DNA from: Acidobacteriota bacterium
Lineage (GTDB): Bacteria > Acidobacteriota > Blastocatellia > Pyrinomonadales > Pyrinomonadaceae
Assembly: GCA_019639235.1 (NCBI GenBank)
Contig: JAHBSG010000017.1
Location: 1 to 64,000, forward strand
Direction of reading: 5' to 3'
Length of the DNA: 64,000 nt
Every line of letters starts with the position of its first letter. Within the stretch, counting starts at the first letter, position 1. Position numbers and translations under genes: made by a program. Below the pieces are notes generated by a model, which was not told the origin of the DNA, did no database searches, and saw nothing but the letters and a program-made list of their open reading frames with translations. Shown piece by piece: positions 1 to 9,277 of the stretch.

Positions 1-771
1 CGAATAAACACTGCGGCCTTCCTCGGCATTTCGGGCGTTAAACCCGAAACTCAGATTCCCGACAATATCCGCAACCGCCTGCGGCTCCAAAATGACGGTA
101 TATGAGCCCGGATCAATAGTTCTGGCGTCTCGGCCCTGCATCGCTTTTTTTATCGATTCCGAAGCGATGCGTTTTGTGTCCAGTTTGGCAATATCAAAAT
201 GGTTTCGCAGGAAATAGCCCGAACTTGTCCCATCCGGCGTTCTTGAGGTAACCGAAAGGCTCACATTTGTTGAACGTTCAAATTCAAAATTGCCATTCTT
301 CGTCGCAGAAGCACCAGCTTGCGAACGTGCCGAGTGAAATCCGGCGCCTATGACCTTGTTCTTTTCAAACTCGGCAATTATATTGCTTACACTTTTAGCA
401 CGATCGTTCAACGAAAGATTTGCCGTTGCCTCAACATAACCGCCGGTCGATTTGTATGTCTGCTTTCCAAGCGTTGGCATGTATTCGCGATCAGGCGGCG
501 CGTTTTGCGCTATCTTCTGTGCTTCCTCAACCATTGACTTCAGGCTCTCATCATCAACGTCGTTTCTGCTGGCTGAACCACGTTTTCCGTCTATCCAGAC
601 CGTGACATTCGCACTTCGGCCAAGCCGTGAACCGCTGGTCAGAAAGTTGTTGTTTGCAAAACGGAGATGTGAAAGCTTATCACTGCCGACACTTGCCGAA
701 GCATCGTCAGCCTTTACGTATGAAAGGATCTTTTCAGTCAACTTTTTTGCTTCTGATTCTGTAAATAACAT
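1..771 (-). CDS. TldE/PmbA-family protein (partial, C-terminus outside window)
   Basis: The minus strand is open from an ATG at 771 to the window edge, giving about 257 codons of N-terminal and central sequence. The reading fits the PmbA/TldE half of the TldD/TldE metalloprotease, the partner that lacks the HExxxH zinc site. In known cases TldD/TldE is a heterodimer that degrades or trims peptides, including leader peptides of microcin B17 and other modified peptides. The ATG overlaps the stop of the upstream tldD-like gene (TAATG), so the two are translationally coupled. No signal peptide is visible at this start, unlike its partner. The 3' part of the gene lies left of position 1. Confidence 0.8.
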   Translation of the reverse strand, partial: MLFTESEAKKLTEKILSYVKADDASASVGSDKLSHLRFANNNFLTSGSRLGRSANVTVWIDGKRGSASRNDVDDESLKSMVEEAQKIAQNAPPDREYMPTLGKQTYKSTGGYVEATANLSLNDRAKSVSNIIAEFEKNKVIGAGFHSARSQAGASATKNGNFEFERSTNVSLSVTSRTPDGTSSGYFLRNHFDIAKLDTKRIASESIKKAMQGRDARTIDPGSYTVILEPQAVADIVGNLSFGFNARNAEEGRSVYS

Positions 772-2372
772 TAGTCGTGATCCTCCATGTCTCCGGAATT
801 TGGTGAAGAGGCTGTATTAAGAACATTGATCTGCCTAAATCTCGCTGTCGGACATCCGTGAGAGACCGCATTTGATTGTCCGGGCTCACCTTTACCGTCA
901 TTGAACGATCCGGGAATGTCATAGGTCGAACGCCCGCCTAACCCGTCGCATGCCCCCCAGAAATCGGTTGTTCTGGATTGATAGGCCACGTCGCGAAGCA
1001 TGCCCGTTTTCTTGCCGTTCTTTATTTCCCAAAAGGTCTGGCCGCCGAACTGAAAATTATATCTCTGCTGATCAATAGAATAGCTTCCACGTCCGTGTAT
1101 CATGATGCCGTTCTCGACACCTGCGATCAGATCTTCTTCGCTTACATCTTCTTTGGCTGGTTCAAGGGAAAGATTCGGCATACGCGGAAACGGAACACTT
1201 CCCCAACTGTCCGCGTGCAGACATCCGTATGACTTGTCATGCCCGACGAGTTGTGCAGTGTCTCTGGTCGTTTGCCAATCAACAAAAACTCCGTCTTTCA
1301 CGATATGCCATTCCTGTCCCGGTACGCCTTCATCGTCATACCCAACTGTAGCGAGGCCAAATTTCTGTGTTCTATCGGCAACAAAATTGACGATCTTCGA
1401 ACCGAACTGGAGTTTTCCAGTCTTGTCCGGCGTCAGGAAACTTGTCCCGGCATAATTCGCTTCCCAGAGCATCGCACGGTCAAGCTCGGTAGAGTGGCCG
1501 ACAGATTCATGAATAGTAAGGAAAAGATGCGAAGGGTGAAGAATCAGATCATATTTCCCGGGCTTGACCGAAGGAGCTTTCAGCTTCATAACAGCATGTT
1601 CAGCAGCTTCTCTAGCCTCGGCCGGCCAGTCATATTTGGTCATATATTCATAACCTATTGACTGAGCCTCTCGCAGGGAATTTACCGCCTGAAAGTCACC
1701 GCTGGCACGATTCACTGCCGTTGCTGAAAAACTTGGATTACCGCGTATCAGATATTGTTCTACCTTTACGCCATCTGAAGTTGCAAGATACTTCTGCTCA
1801 TTGACCCACGCCATCGAGGAATTGACAAAATTGATGCCCTGAACGGCAAGAGCCGCTTCGTTTATCTTGAGAAGAAGAGCAGCTTTTTCTTCAGCGGGCA
1901 CCTCAAAAGGATCTTTTTCTATCGGTGTTCGCCACTTTGCTTCCACCTTCGGCGTCGGAACAAGCTCGATCTTTTTTCGTTGAAATCTTGCGTTTGCCTT
2001 GGCGATGTCTATTGCCTCGCGCGTTACGCGCTGTGCCTCATCAGCGGTGACAATCGGACTCGCCGCAAATCCCCATGTACCGTTAACGAGCACACGCACC
2101 CCAAAACCAAAATTCTGTCCGGCAGACAGATTCTGGATCTGTCTTTCTCTGGTCGAGACTGCCTCAAGACGGTAGCGATTTATGCGTATGTCCGCATACG
2201 AAGCGCCTAACCGCTTGGCTGTCGCCAGCACCGCATCGGCAATGCTGTTCTTGTTTACATCGAAATAGTATTCCGTGGCTGCCTGAGCATCATAAACCCA
2301 GCTAGGCAAAACTGCAGCAGTACCGAACGCCACACCTGCAGTTTTGATAAAATCACGACGGGAAAATGTCAT
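771..2372 (-). CDS. tldD: TldD-family metalloprotease with Tat signal peptide
   Basis: The protein has 533 residues. Residues 4-10 read SRRDFIK, a near-perfect twin-arginine motif, followed by a hydrophobic stretch and an AQA-type cleavage site near residue 31. The zinc-binding motif HESVGH sits near residues 285-290, as in TldD. In the family TldD carries the catalytic site and works with TldE on unfolded or modified peptides. E. coli TldD is cytoplasmic, so the Tat signal predicts periplasmic or exported action here (inference). An AAGGAGG Shine-Dalgarno lies 6 bases before the ATG and a strong promoter upstream. The TldE-like gene follows with overlapping stop and start codons. Confidence 0.9.
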   Translation of the reverse strand: MTFSRRDFIKTAGVAFGTAAVLPSWVYDAQAATEYYFDVNKNSIADAVLATAKRLGASYADIRINRYRLEAVSTRERQIQNLSAGQNFGFGVRVLVNGTWGFAASPIVTADEAQRVTREAIDIAKANARFQRKKIELVPTPKVEAKWRTPIEKDPFEVPAEEKAALLLKINEAALAVQGINFVNSSMAWVNEQKYLATSDGVKVEQYLIRGNPSFSATAVNRASGDFQAVNSLREAQSIGYEYMTKYDWPAEAREAAEHAVMKLKAPSVKPGKYDLILHPSHLFLTIHESVGHSTELDRAMLWEANYAGTSFLTPDKTGKLQFGSKIVNFVADRTQKFGLATVGYDDEGVPGQEWHIVKDGVFVDWQTTRDTAQLVGHDKSYGCLHADSWGSVPFPRMPNLSLEPAKEDVSEEDLIAGVENGIMIHGRGSYSIDQQRYNFQFGGQTFWEIKNGKKTGMLRDVAYQSRTTDFWGACDGLGGRSTYDIPGSFNDGKGEPGQSNAVSHGCPTARFRQINVLNTASSPNSGDMEDHD

Positions 2373-2401
2373 CTTGCCCTCCTTTTTTGAATGGATGACT
2401 G

Positions 2402-2431
2402 ATTATATTGCCGTTTGGAGAAACAAGTCAA
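2402..2431 (-). promoter_or_regulatory. sigma70-type promoter of tldD-tldE
   Basis: Read on the minus strand there is a -35 TTGACT (2431-2426), an 18-bp spacer and a consensus -10 TATAAT (2407-2402), 30 bp upstream of the tldD start. Both boxes are close to consensus. Confidence 0.7.
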
Positions 2432-2557
2432 AACTCGCTTTTCTACGCACCGCCATCACGGGACAAAAGGATTTGTCATGAGATCCTGGCGTCCGAAGCA
2501 CAATTATTATCAGAAAAAAGATCAGGGAAGATTGGAGAGGGGTTATCTATCAGATAT

Positions 2558-2632
<75 letters not shown>

Positions 2633-2642
2633 TAAAACTGAT

Positions 2643-2712
2643 GTAGGCAGTTAGCGATGGGCTGTTGACAGCTATAAACCACACTGCCCACTGCCAATGG
2701 CAAACTGCCTAC
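2643..2712. repeat. inverted repeat in the tRNA spacer
   Basis: GTAGGCAGTT (2643-2652) and AACTGCCTAC (2703-2712) are perfect 10-bp inverted copies that bracket the spacer between tRNA-Gly and tRNA-Cys. Smaller dyads lie inside (TGCC-AAT-GGCA, GCTGT-TGA-CAGC). In the tRNA precursor this could fold into a hairpin separating the two tRNAs. Confidence 0.6.
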
Positions 2713-2721
2713 TAAAAAAAC

Positions 2722-2796
2722 TGGAGCGGGAGACGAGGGTCGAACTCGCGACTTCAACCTTGGCAAGGTTGCGCTCTACCACTGAGCTACTCCCGC
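2722..2796 (-). tRNA. tRNA-Gly (GCC)
   Basis: On the minus strand the acceptor stem is GCGGGAG/CTCCCGC, the anticodon stem CAACC/GGTTG with loop TTGCCAA, and the T loop GTTCGAC type. The anticodon is GCC (Gly). The CCA end is encoded (TGG at 2722-2724 on the plus strand). A promoter lies immediately upstream. Confidence 0.95.
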
Positions 2797-2809
2797 ACAG
2801 CAAACCCTT

Positions 2810-2837
2810 ATTTTACTTTTCGAATAGGGTTTGTCAA
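2810..2837 (-). promoter_or_regulatory. promoter of the tRNA-Gly/tRNA-Cys unit
   Basis: On the minus strand there is a consensus -35 TTGACA (2837-2832), a 16-bp spacer and a -10 TAAAAT (2815-2810), 13 bp before the tRNA-Gly 5' end. An imperfect inverted repeat (AAACCC.TATT with AATAGGGTTT) spans the promoter. Confidence 0.7.
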
Positions 2838-2856
2838 GCCGAAACCGATTTTCGGC

Positions 2857-4413
2857 TTAATTCTGCACTGTTACGTCCTTGATGAAGCTCCAGTCGCCGC
2901 TCGGGCTGATCTTCACATTGCCGATCCGCTTGCTTGTGATGACCATATTTGCCGGATACCAAAGCGGGAATAGCGGCAGTTCATTGCTGATAATGGCCCA
3001 GGCATCGACATAGAGCTGCTTGGCCTTTGCACGATCGGTCTCATTGACGGCTTGTTCCACCAATTTATCGACCTCGGCATTACTGTAGCGGCTCCGGTTG
3101 CAGCAACTGACGTTCGGGCCTGGAATACGAGCGGTGGTGAACAGGTCCTTCATAAAGATCGGATCCTGATTCCCGCCAACCCAGACGCCGGTGTTCATCT
3201 GGAAATTTCCCTGAGTAAGCTGCTCGCGGATCGTATTCGAATCAAGCGTTTCGATCTGGACATTCAATCCGACCTCAACGAGCATATTCTGGATCGCCTG
3301 GGCATAGCTACTGTATGCCGCGTTGCCGGCAGCGAATTTGAATTTGATCGGCTCGTTCTTATAGCCGGCCTCGGCGATGAGCTTTCTGGCCCGCTCCGGG
3401 TCGTAGCCATACTGCGTGCCGGGCGAATAGGCCCACGAGGCTTCGGGAAGTATCGAGTGAGCGATCTTTGCCTGCCCCGAGAGCAGTTCGCGGATGATCT
3501 TTTCTCGGTCGATCGCGTGGCCGATCGCCTGCCGGACCTTGACGTTCGTCAACGGCGCCGACTGAGTATTGAGCCCAAGGTATTGAATGTTTGACCCATC
3601 GAATTGCTGGACGTTCAAATTCGCCTGCCCCGCAAGTGTCTTCAGTGAATCGGGCGTTAAGTTTGAGGGAACCGGAGCAATATCGACGGCCCCGGTTTGC
3701 AGTTCGGCCTGAAGGGCACTCGCGTCCGGGATCGTCTTAACGCGCAACTTGGTTACCTTCGGAGCCCCGTCCCAGTATTCAGCAAAAGCTTCAAGTTCAA
3801 CGGTGCTTTGCGATTGGTCAAAATTAATGAACTTGAATGGCCCTGAGCCGATCGGCTGAGTCCGCTGCGTCGCGACGGTTCCGTCCGGGATCACAGGTAT
3901 CGCGACCAGGTTTGATAGCAGCTGGTTCTTCAGAGCCGGACGAGCGATGCGGAATACAACCGTGAATTCATCAGGGGTTTCGATGCCGTCGATATGCGGG
4001 ACGAGCTTCTTATCAACCGAATCGAAGAAGGCGAGCCGTTTGTATCCGGTGCTTTTGAAAAGTTCGTCGAAGGTGTACTTCACGTCCTTCGAGGTGAAGC
4101 CGGCTCCATTATGAAACTTGATGTTCTGCCGCAATTTGAACCTGATGGTCTTTCCGTCTTCGGAGGTCTCGATGCTTTCCGCCATTTCCCCGGTGTAATC
4201 AAAACTCTCGGTCTTTTTGACCAGGGCGTTGAACATCAGGTTCCGGACGCGTTCGGCGGCTGCGTCGGACTTGTCCGAGGTCAGCGTGTCGAAACCGGAA
4301 AATGATTCCGAAAGGGCGACAGTGACGTACTCCGAACCGCCTCGGCGGCACGAAACCGAAAACGCCATTACGAAGATAGCGAGAAAAACAAAAACTTTCT
4401 GAAAGATCATCAT
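2857..4413 (-). CDS. peptide/oligopeptide ABC transporter substrate-binding lipoprotein (SBP family 5)
   Basis: This 518-residue protein begins with a lipoprotein signal: a hydrophobic N-terminus ending in SVSC with the acylated cysteine near residue 22. The rest matches SBP_bac_5 proteins (DppA/OppA type), with the family signature around the FKLRQNIKFHNG segment and a conserved C-terminal LFPLWYP region. Such proteins capture peptides, nickel-peptide complexes or glycoconjugate peptides at the outer face of the inner membrane. No permease or ATPase genes are adjacent, so the partner transporter is elsewhere. It starts 19 bp after nagZ. NagZ recycles muropeptides, so a murein-peptide ligand is possible, but this is inference. 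ATG at 4413 or 4410 may start translation. Confidence 0.85.
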   Translation of the reverse strand: MMIFQKVFVFLAIFVMAFSVSCRRGGSEYVTVALSESFSGFDTLTSDKSDAAAERVRNLMFNALVKKTESFDYTGEMAESIETSEDGKTIRFKLRQNIKFHNGAGFTSKDVKYTFDELFKSTGYKRLAFFDSVDKKLVPHIDGIETPDEFTVVFRIARPALKNQLLSNLVAIPVIPDGTVATQRTQPIGSGPFKFINFDQSQSTVELEAFAEYWDGAPKVTKLRVKTIPDASALQAELQTGAVDIAPVPSNLTPDSLKTLAGQANLNVQQFDGSNIQYLGLNTQSAPLTNVKVRQAIGHAIDREKIIRELLSGQAKIAHSILPEASWAYSPGTQYGYDPERARKLIAEAGYKNEPIKFKFAAGNAAYSSYAQAIQNMLVEVGLNVQIETLDSNTIREQLTQGNFQMNTGVWVGGNQDPIFMKDLFTTARIPGPNVSCCNRSRYSNAEVDKLVEQAVNETDRAKAKQLYVDAWAIISNELPLFPLWYPANMVITSKRIGNVKISPSGDWSFIKDVTVQN

Positions 4414-4432
4414 TACAAACTATAAACTGATT

Positions 4433-5509
4433 TTACTGAAGACGTGATTTGAATTCTGCGATCCTTTCGGAGATCGATTCGATCTCTGCGAGGTCAAGGC
4501 CGATAGGCTCGGCGAGCGTCGAGGCTATCCGATCGATCCTGTCTATCGCGGATTCCATCCTCGCTTCACCAAGTTCGCCCGTTTCTACCGCTTCAGCTAG
4601 ACGGTCAAAACTACTCTTTATGAGCTCAGGCTCCGAGCAGATCGCAAGCATATCCTCGCCCGCTGCGACCGCCATCACACACGAATCCGGAAGGCCGTAT
4701 TCGCGTGTTATTGCTCCCATTAAAAGATCATCCGTTATCGCAACTCCCTCGAAACGGCACCGCTCTCTAAGAAGATCGTCCAGTACGGCACCGCTCAAGG
4801 AAGAAGGTACGAGTCTGCCATTTCGATCCCGCTCCTGCAAGGCAAGCTCGGGATAAATGGCATGGGCGACCATGACGAAACGCACCTGATTCTTTTCGAT
4901 CAGGCTACGAAACGGCGGCAGATCAACCGTTGCAAATTCATTTTCATCAACTGTGATCTGCGGCAATTCTTCATGCGAATCAACATTCGCTCCGGCTAAG
5001 CCGGGAAAGTGCTTCAGGCAGCCGGCGATACCTTCGGCCTCCATCGCGGCGAGAAAGCTACCGGCAAGTTCCACGACCTCGTCAACCGAACGACCAAAGG
5101 AACGGCCTCGCAATCCGTTGTTGTTCAAATGGCGACTTTCGGCAGCGACATCGACGACCGGAGCGAAGTTCACATTGAAGCCGAGCAGTCGGAGCGTTCG
5201 CCCGATAAGGTACCCGTGTTCGGCGGCTTCGTCGACAGTCCTTATCTTTTCCGCGGCAGGGAACGGCTCTATTATCCGACGAAGGCGATCGACGGTTCCG
5301 CCTTCCTGGTCGATGCTGAGCATAACCTGCGGGCCAAGGACCTCGCGAAGTCCGGCGAGAAGTTCGCTCACCTGCACCGGCGACTTTATGTTGCGGGCAA
5401 AGAGGCAAATTCCGCCCGGGCGGACGTACTCAAGCAACTCAAGAGTCTGAGCGTCGAGCTCCGGTCCGGGAATCCCTATGAAAAACAATTTACCTAGTGA
5501 TCTTTCCAA
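4433..5509 (-). CDS. nagZ: beta-N-acetylhexosaminidase, glycoside hydrolase family 3
   Basis: The protein has 358 residues, close to the usual length of NagZ. Characteristic motifs are visible: SIDQEGGTVDRL near the N-terminus, KHFPGLAGANVDSH (the flexible loop with the catalytic His/Asp pair) and AITDDLLMGA with the nucleophile aspartate. NagZ removes GlcNAc from GlcNAc-anhydroMurNAc peptides in cell-wall recycling in the cytoplasm. The start is a TTG at 5509, supported by an AGGTG sequence 7 bases upstream. It lies 10 bp after the mutS stop, so it is probably co-transcribed with mutS. Some family members act on other GlcNAc substrates. Confidence 0.88.
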   Translation of the reverse strand: MERSLGKLFFIGIPGPELDAQTLELLEYVRPGGICLFARNIKSPVQVSELLAGLREVLGPQVMLSIDQEGGTVDRLRRIIEPFPAAEKIRTVDEAAEHGYLIGRTLRLLGFNVNFAPVVDVAAESRHLNNNGLRGRSFGRSVDEVVELAGSFLAAMEAEGIAGCLKHFPGLAGANVDSHEELPQITVDENEFATVDLPPFRSLIEKNQVRFVMVAHAIYPELALQERDRNGRLVPSSLSGAVLDDLLRERCRFEGVAITDDLLMGAITREYGLPDSCVMAVAAGEDMLAICSEPELIKSSFDRLAEAVETGELGEARMESAIDRIDRIASTLAEPIGLDLAEIESISERIAEFKSRLQ

Positions 5510-5519
5510 ACAGTTTCAC

Positions 5520-8102
5520 CTAGTTCAGCGGACTATCGGGTTCATTTGACCCTGAAAACAGCGGCATTTGAGCGGCGGCCGACCGGCCGGCAGCCCGCTT
5601 GAGCCCCGACGCCGATTCATCTGAAAAGACGGCGAGCTCATATTTCTCAAGCTTCTTTAGCACCTCATTTGCACGTGCGATGACCTCAGCCGGTAGGCCC
5701 GCAAGCCGGGCCACGGCGATGCCGTAGGACTTCGATGCCTGCCCGGGCATCAGCTTATGCAGGAAAACAACTTCGCCGTCCCGTTCGATCGCCGATATCT
5801 GATAATTCTTTGCACCCGGAAGATGCTCGGCCAACTCCGCGAGTTCGTGATAATGAGTGGCGAAGAGCGTTTTTGCCGAGTGGTCAGGCGAGTTGTGCAG
5901 ATATTCGGCAACCGACCAAGCGATCGCAAGCCCGTCAAAGGTCGAGGTGCCGCGGCCGATCTCATCCAGAATGACGAGGCTTCGCGGCGTTGCATTGTTG
6001 AGAATCGTCGCGGTCTCCGTCATTTCGACCATGAATGTCGAACGGCCGGAGGCAAGATCGTCGGATGCTCCGACACGGGTCCAGATACGGTCAACGATCG
6101 GAAGGCGTGCCGCGGTCGCCGGAACGAAGGAACCGATCTGTGCAAGGACCTGGATCAATGCGACCTGCCGAAGGAGCGTCGATTTGCCGCCCATGTTCGC
6201 GCCGGTGATAACAAGCAGGCGATCGGTAGCGTTATTGAGATAAACGTCGTTAGGAACGAACGAGCCCTCGACAAAAGATTCAACGACAGGATGGCGGCCG
6301 TTCTTGATCTCGATCTCATCTCCATCGTGCAGAATCGGGCGAACATAGTTTCGCTTCGCCGCCGTCTCGGCGAGTGCCGCCAAAGCGTCGAGCGTGGCTA
6401 TCGCTCGCGCGGTAGATTGCAGCTTTCGTATCTCGCCGCGGACCGCGCCAACGACCTCGGCGAACAGCTCGGTTTCAAGCCTGATGATCCGCTCTTCGGC
6501 TCCGAGGACGGTTGCCTCCCATTCTTTGAGTTGCGGAGTGGTGAAGCGTTCCGCGTTTGCCAGCGTTTGTTTGCGCTCGTAGTCGTCCGGGGCCTTCGAG
6601 AGATTTGCCTTCGAAACTTCGATGTAATATCCAAAGACGTTGTTGAACCGGACCTTGAGGGTCGGAATGCCGGTTCGCTCCCGCTCGCGGGTCTCGAACA
6701 ATGCGATCGCCTGCTTTACCGAACCCTCGGCCGCTCGGAGCTCATCCAATTCCTGGCTGAAGCCGTCGCGTATCGTACCGCCGTCCGAAATGTTCACCGG
6801 CGGTTCGTCGCTGATCGCACGAGCGATGAGGTCGCGCAGCTCGGGAAGTTCATGGATGTTCTCGGATAGCACCTGCAGGAGCAGCGATCGCGCGTCCCTT
6901 ATTGAACTGTTGAGTTCCGGGGTTTGCCCGAGTGAGCGGCTGACGGCGAGAAGATCTCTTGCATTGAACGAGGGCATGCCCAGTTTGCCGACAAGCCGCT
7001 CGATGTCATAAACGCTTTTAAGCAAAAACCGCACTTTGTCACGAAGGATCGAATCGCCAAGCTCATCGACCGCATTGAGCCGGGTCTCGATCTCGCTTCG
7101 TTTGACCGAGGGCCGCATCATCCAGGCGCGTAGCAATCGCGAGCCCATGCCGGTAACTGTGCTATCAATGGTCCCCAGCAAACTCGTCTTTGTGCCGCCG
7201 CGGCCCGAGATCATTTCCAGGTTGCCGATGGTGATGGCGTCGAGATTCAGAAATTCGTTGGATTCCTGAAAAGAAAGGCCGAGTATGTGATCGGCGGCCG
7301 CACGGCGGGCCTCGGAAGCATAGGCAAGGCACAACCCGGCGGCGGAAATCGCGGCACTTCTCCCTTCTATGCCAAACCCTGCCAGGGACTTCACGCCAAA
7401 TTGCTTTTGAAGCAACTGCGTAGCAATTTCGGGTTCGGCAGATTCATCCGCAACCGGAGTAATCGTGATGCTGCCGCTCAGTGTATCTGCAGGTGCGGCA
7501 TCGGTGTAGAGAATGCTTTCACGACGGGCGAACCCCAGATCGGCTTTCCAGCGCTCGGCATTGCTCTTTGGCAGCACAAGCTCCTTCGGCGAATAGCGGT
7601 CGATCCTTTCGCGTGCCTTGGACCAACGGTCCGGCCCATCGAGCTCCGACACGAAGAACTCGCCGGTCGAAACATCAAGAAAGGCAACGCCGACCGAATC
7701 CTGAACCTCGACGGCAGACGAGAGAAATAAAGGTTCGCGATCGTCCTGCAACTGCTCATCAACCGACGTTCCGGGCGTGATTATCCTCACGACCTCACGT
7801 CGAACCAGTTTCGTTCCCTTTGTCGGTTGTTCGGTTTGGTCACAGATCGCGACCCGATAGCCTTTCGAGACCAGTTTCGAGATGTATCCCGAGGCAGCAT
7901 GATAGGGAACGCCGCACATCGGTATCGGGTTCGGCGAGTCCTTTTGACGGGCGGTAAGGGTGATCTGAAGTTCACGAGAACCGATCAGCGCGTCCTCGTT
8001 GAACATCTCGTAAAAATCGCCTAGGCGGAAGAAAAGAATCGTACCCGGATACTGCTTCTTGATCTCAAGGTACTGCCGAAGCATTGGGGTTGCATTATCC
8101 AT
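5520..8102 (-). CDS. mutS: DNA mismatch repair protein MutS
   Basis: The protein has 860 residues, the usual length of MutS. The N-terminal mismatch-reading motif GDFYEMF (Phe30, Glu32) is intact. The ATPase has Walker A GANMGGKST near residues 631-639, Walker B LVILDEIGRGTSTFDG and the FATHYHEL switch region. MutS recognises base mismatches and small loops and starts methyl-independent or MutL-dependent repair. MutL is not in this window. The gene heads a minus-strand run mutS-nagZ-SBP and faces the polysaccharide export gene across about 190 bp. Confidence 0.97.
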   Translation of the reverse strand: MDNATPMLRQYLEIKKQYPGTILFFRLGDFYEMFNEDALIGSRELQITLTARQKDSPNPIPMCGVPYHAASGYISKLVSKGYRVAICDQTEQPTKGTKLVRREVVRIITPGTSVDEQLQDDREPLFLSSAVEVQDSVGVAFLDVSTGEFFVSELDGPDRWSKARERIDRYSPKELVLPKSNAERWKADLGFARRESILYTDAAPADTLSGSITITPVADESAEPEIATQLLQKQFGVKSLAGFGIEGRSAAISAAGLCLAYASEARRAAADHILGLSFQESNEFLNLDAITIGNLEMISGRGGTKTSLLGTIDSTVTGMGSRLLRAWMMRPSVKRSEIETRLNAVDELGDSILRDKVRFLLKSVYDIERLVGKLGMPSFNARDLLAVSRSLGQTPELNSSIRDARSLLLQVLSENIHELPELRDLIARAISDEPPVNISDGGTIRDGFSQELDELRAAEGSVKQAIALFETRERERTGIPTLKVRFNNVFGYYIEVSKANLSKAPDDYERKQTLANAERFTTPQLKEWEATVLGAEERIIRLETELFAEVVGAVRGEIRKLQSTARAIATLDALAALAETAAKRNYVRPILHDGDEIEIKNGRHPVVESFVEGSFVPNDVYLNNATDRLLVITGANMGGKSTLLRQVALIQVLAQIGSFVPATAARLPIVDRIWTRVGASDDLASGRSTFMVEMTETATILNNATPRSLVILDEIGRGTSTFDGLAIAWSVAEYLHNSPDHSAKTLFATHYHELAELAEHLPGAKNYQISAIERDGEVVFLHKLMPGQASKSYGIAVARLAGLPAEVIARANEVLKKLEKYELAVFSDESASGLKRAAGRSAAAQMPLFSGSNEPDSPLN

Positions 8103-8123
8103 GGCGAAACGTGTGCTTTCGAG

Positions 8124-8151
8124 AGTTTAGCCAAAACCATTTCGGTTTCAA
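8124..8151 (-). promoter_or_regulatory. possible mutS promoter
   Basis: On the minus strand TTGAAA (8151-8146), a 16-bp spacer and TAAACT (8129-8124) lie 22 bp before the mutS start. The boxes are only partial matches. A small dyad AAACC-N5-GGTTT overlaps the -35 side. Confidence 0.35.
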
Positions 8152-8293
8152 AATCCCGGTTTCCAAAGCGGCTCTGTTTTGTTAAACTTACGGTTTGAAT
8201 CTTTTCCCCGTTCTGCTCACAGGCCTTGATGGCTATGTGCGTTAATTAGCAATGCGATTTGTAAACGGCTTGGCCCACTTGGAGAGGTTTTCC

Positions 8294-9262
8294 ATGCGAT
8301 CAATATTTAGTGTTTTTTTCATTCTGCTGATGTGCAATGCGGCTGCCGTCGCCCAAGGCGATACTTCCGCCCCGGGAAGTGTTCCGGCATCATTTCAAAC
8401 TTCTGAGGACCGATATCGCATTGGATTCCAGGACACTCTCGAGATACAGATCTTTCGCCATCCCGAGTTGAATCAGCGGGTGAACGTAAACACGAACGGG
8501 ACGATAACGCTTTTTCGGCTGGACCAGCCGATCATCGCGGTCTGCAAGAGCGAGCGCGAACTCGCGAACGAGATCGCCGCTGCGTATGCGAAGAATTACC
8601 TCAGGAATCCGGAAGTGAACGTGATCGCCGTTGAGCAGCGGTCGCAGGCGTTCGCTGTAATGGGCGCCGTTGAAAAACCGGCGAACTATTTCATCAATCG
8701 TCCGATAAGGCTGCTGGAGTTGCTTGCTCAGGCCGGCGGCCCGACAGATAAGGCCGGCTCAAGGCTGATCGTTGCCCGGACCGGCAGCAGGTCAAATTGC
8801 CGGATGACGGCTCAGCGTTCTGCCGAGGACGACGATTTCGAGATCCTTCACCTAAGCCTTAAGGACGTACTCGAAGCCAAGCAGAACATTCCGATGCTGC
8901 CCGGTGACATCGTCTCGGTTCTCGAGGCCGATGTCGTCTATGTTTACGGCAACGTGATCAAGCAGGGGCAGGTCGTGATGAAAGAGCCGCTGACGCTGAC
9001 CCAGGCGATCGCTTCGGCCGAGGGCCTCAGGCCGGCCTCAAAGAAGGACGACATTCGCATCTTTCGGCAAAAGCAAGGAAGTGCTGAGCGCGAAGAACTA
9101 GTCTTTAGTCTCGGCGATATCGAGAAACGCAAGGTCGCTGACCCCTATTTAGAGCCTAATGACATTGTCGCGGTCAATGAGGATCGGGTAAAGAGCATTT
9201 TTAATTCCATTGGCCGGTCGCTGACGAACGGCATACCGAGTATTTTTTATCGCGTTCCGTAA
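8294..9262 (+). CDS. Wza-like polysaccharide export protein (Poly_export/SLBB)
   Basis: Translation most likely starts at the ATG at 8294, which follows a GGAGAGG site; an earlier ATG at 8252 has none. The 322-residue product has a Sec signal peptide ending at AAAVAQ. It then has a Poly_export domain (YRIGFQDTLEIQIFRHPELN) and SLBB repeats (VMGAVEKPANY, YVYGNVIKQGQV). Family members form the outer-membrane or periplasmic channel for Wzy-dependent exopolysaccharide. No lipobox cysteine follows the signal, unlike E. coli Wza, so anchoring would differ. It is the first gene of the plus-strand polysaccharide locus, followed after 15 bp by the co-polymerase/tyrosine kinase. Confidence 0.88.
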   Translation: MRSIFSVFFILLMCNAAAVAQGDTSAPGSVPASFQTSEDRYRIGFQDTLEIQIFRHPELNQRVNVNTNGTITLFRLDQPIIAVCKSERELANEIAAAYAKNYLRNPEVNVIAVEQRSQAFAVMGAVEKPANYFINRPIRLLELLAQAGGPTDKAGSRLIVARTGSRSNCRMTAQRSAEDDDFEILHLSLKDVLEAKQNIPMLPGDIVSVLEADVVYVYGNVIKQGQVVMKEPLTLTQAIASAEGLRPASKKDDIRIFRQKQGSAEREELVFSLGDIEKRKVADPYLEPNDIVAVNEDRVKSIFNSIGRSLTNGIPSIFYRVP

Positions 9263-9277
9263 CCGAACGCCCTTAAC

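Noticed and set aside
2697..2882. Plus-strand frame of 61 codons over the tRNA-Gly gene
   Set aside because: It runs antisense through tRNA-Gly; such frames are a known by-product of tRNA genes and have no ribosome site.
5009..5497. Long plus-strand frame over nagZ
   Set aside because: It is opposite a clear NagZ with intact motifs, and the translated product resembles no protein family.
8252..8293. Upstream ATG of the Wza-like gene
   Set aside because: It has no ribosome site and would place extra residues before a clean signal peptide that starts at 8294.
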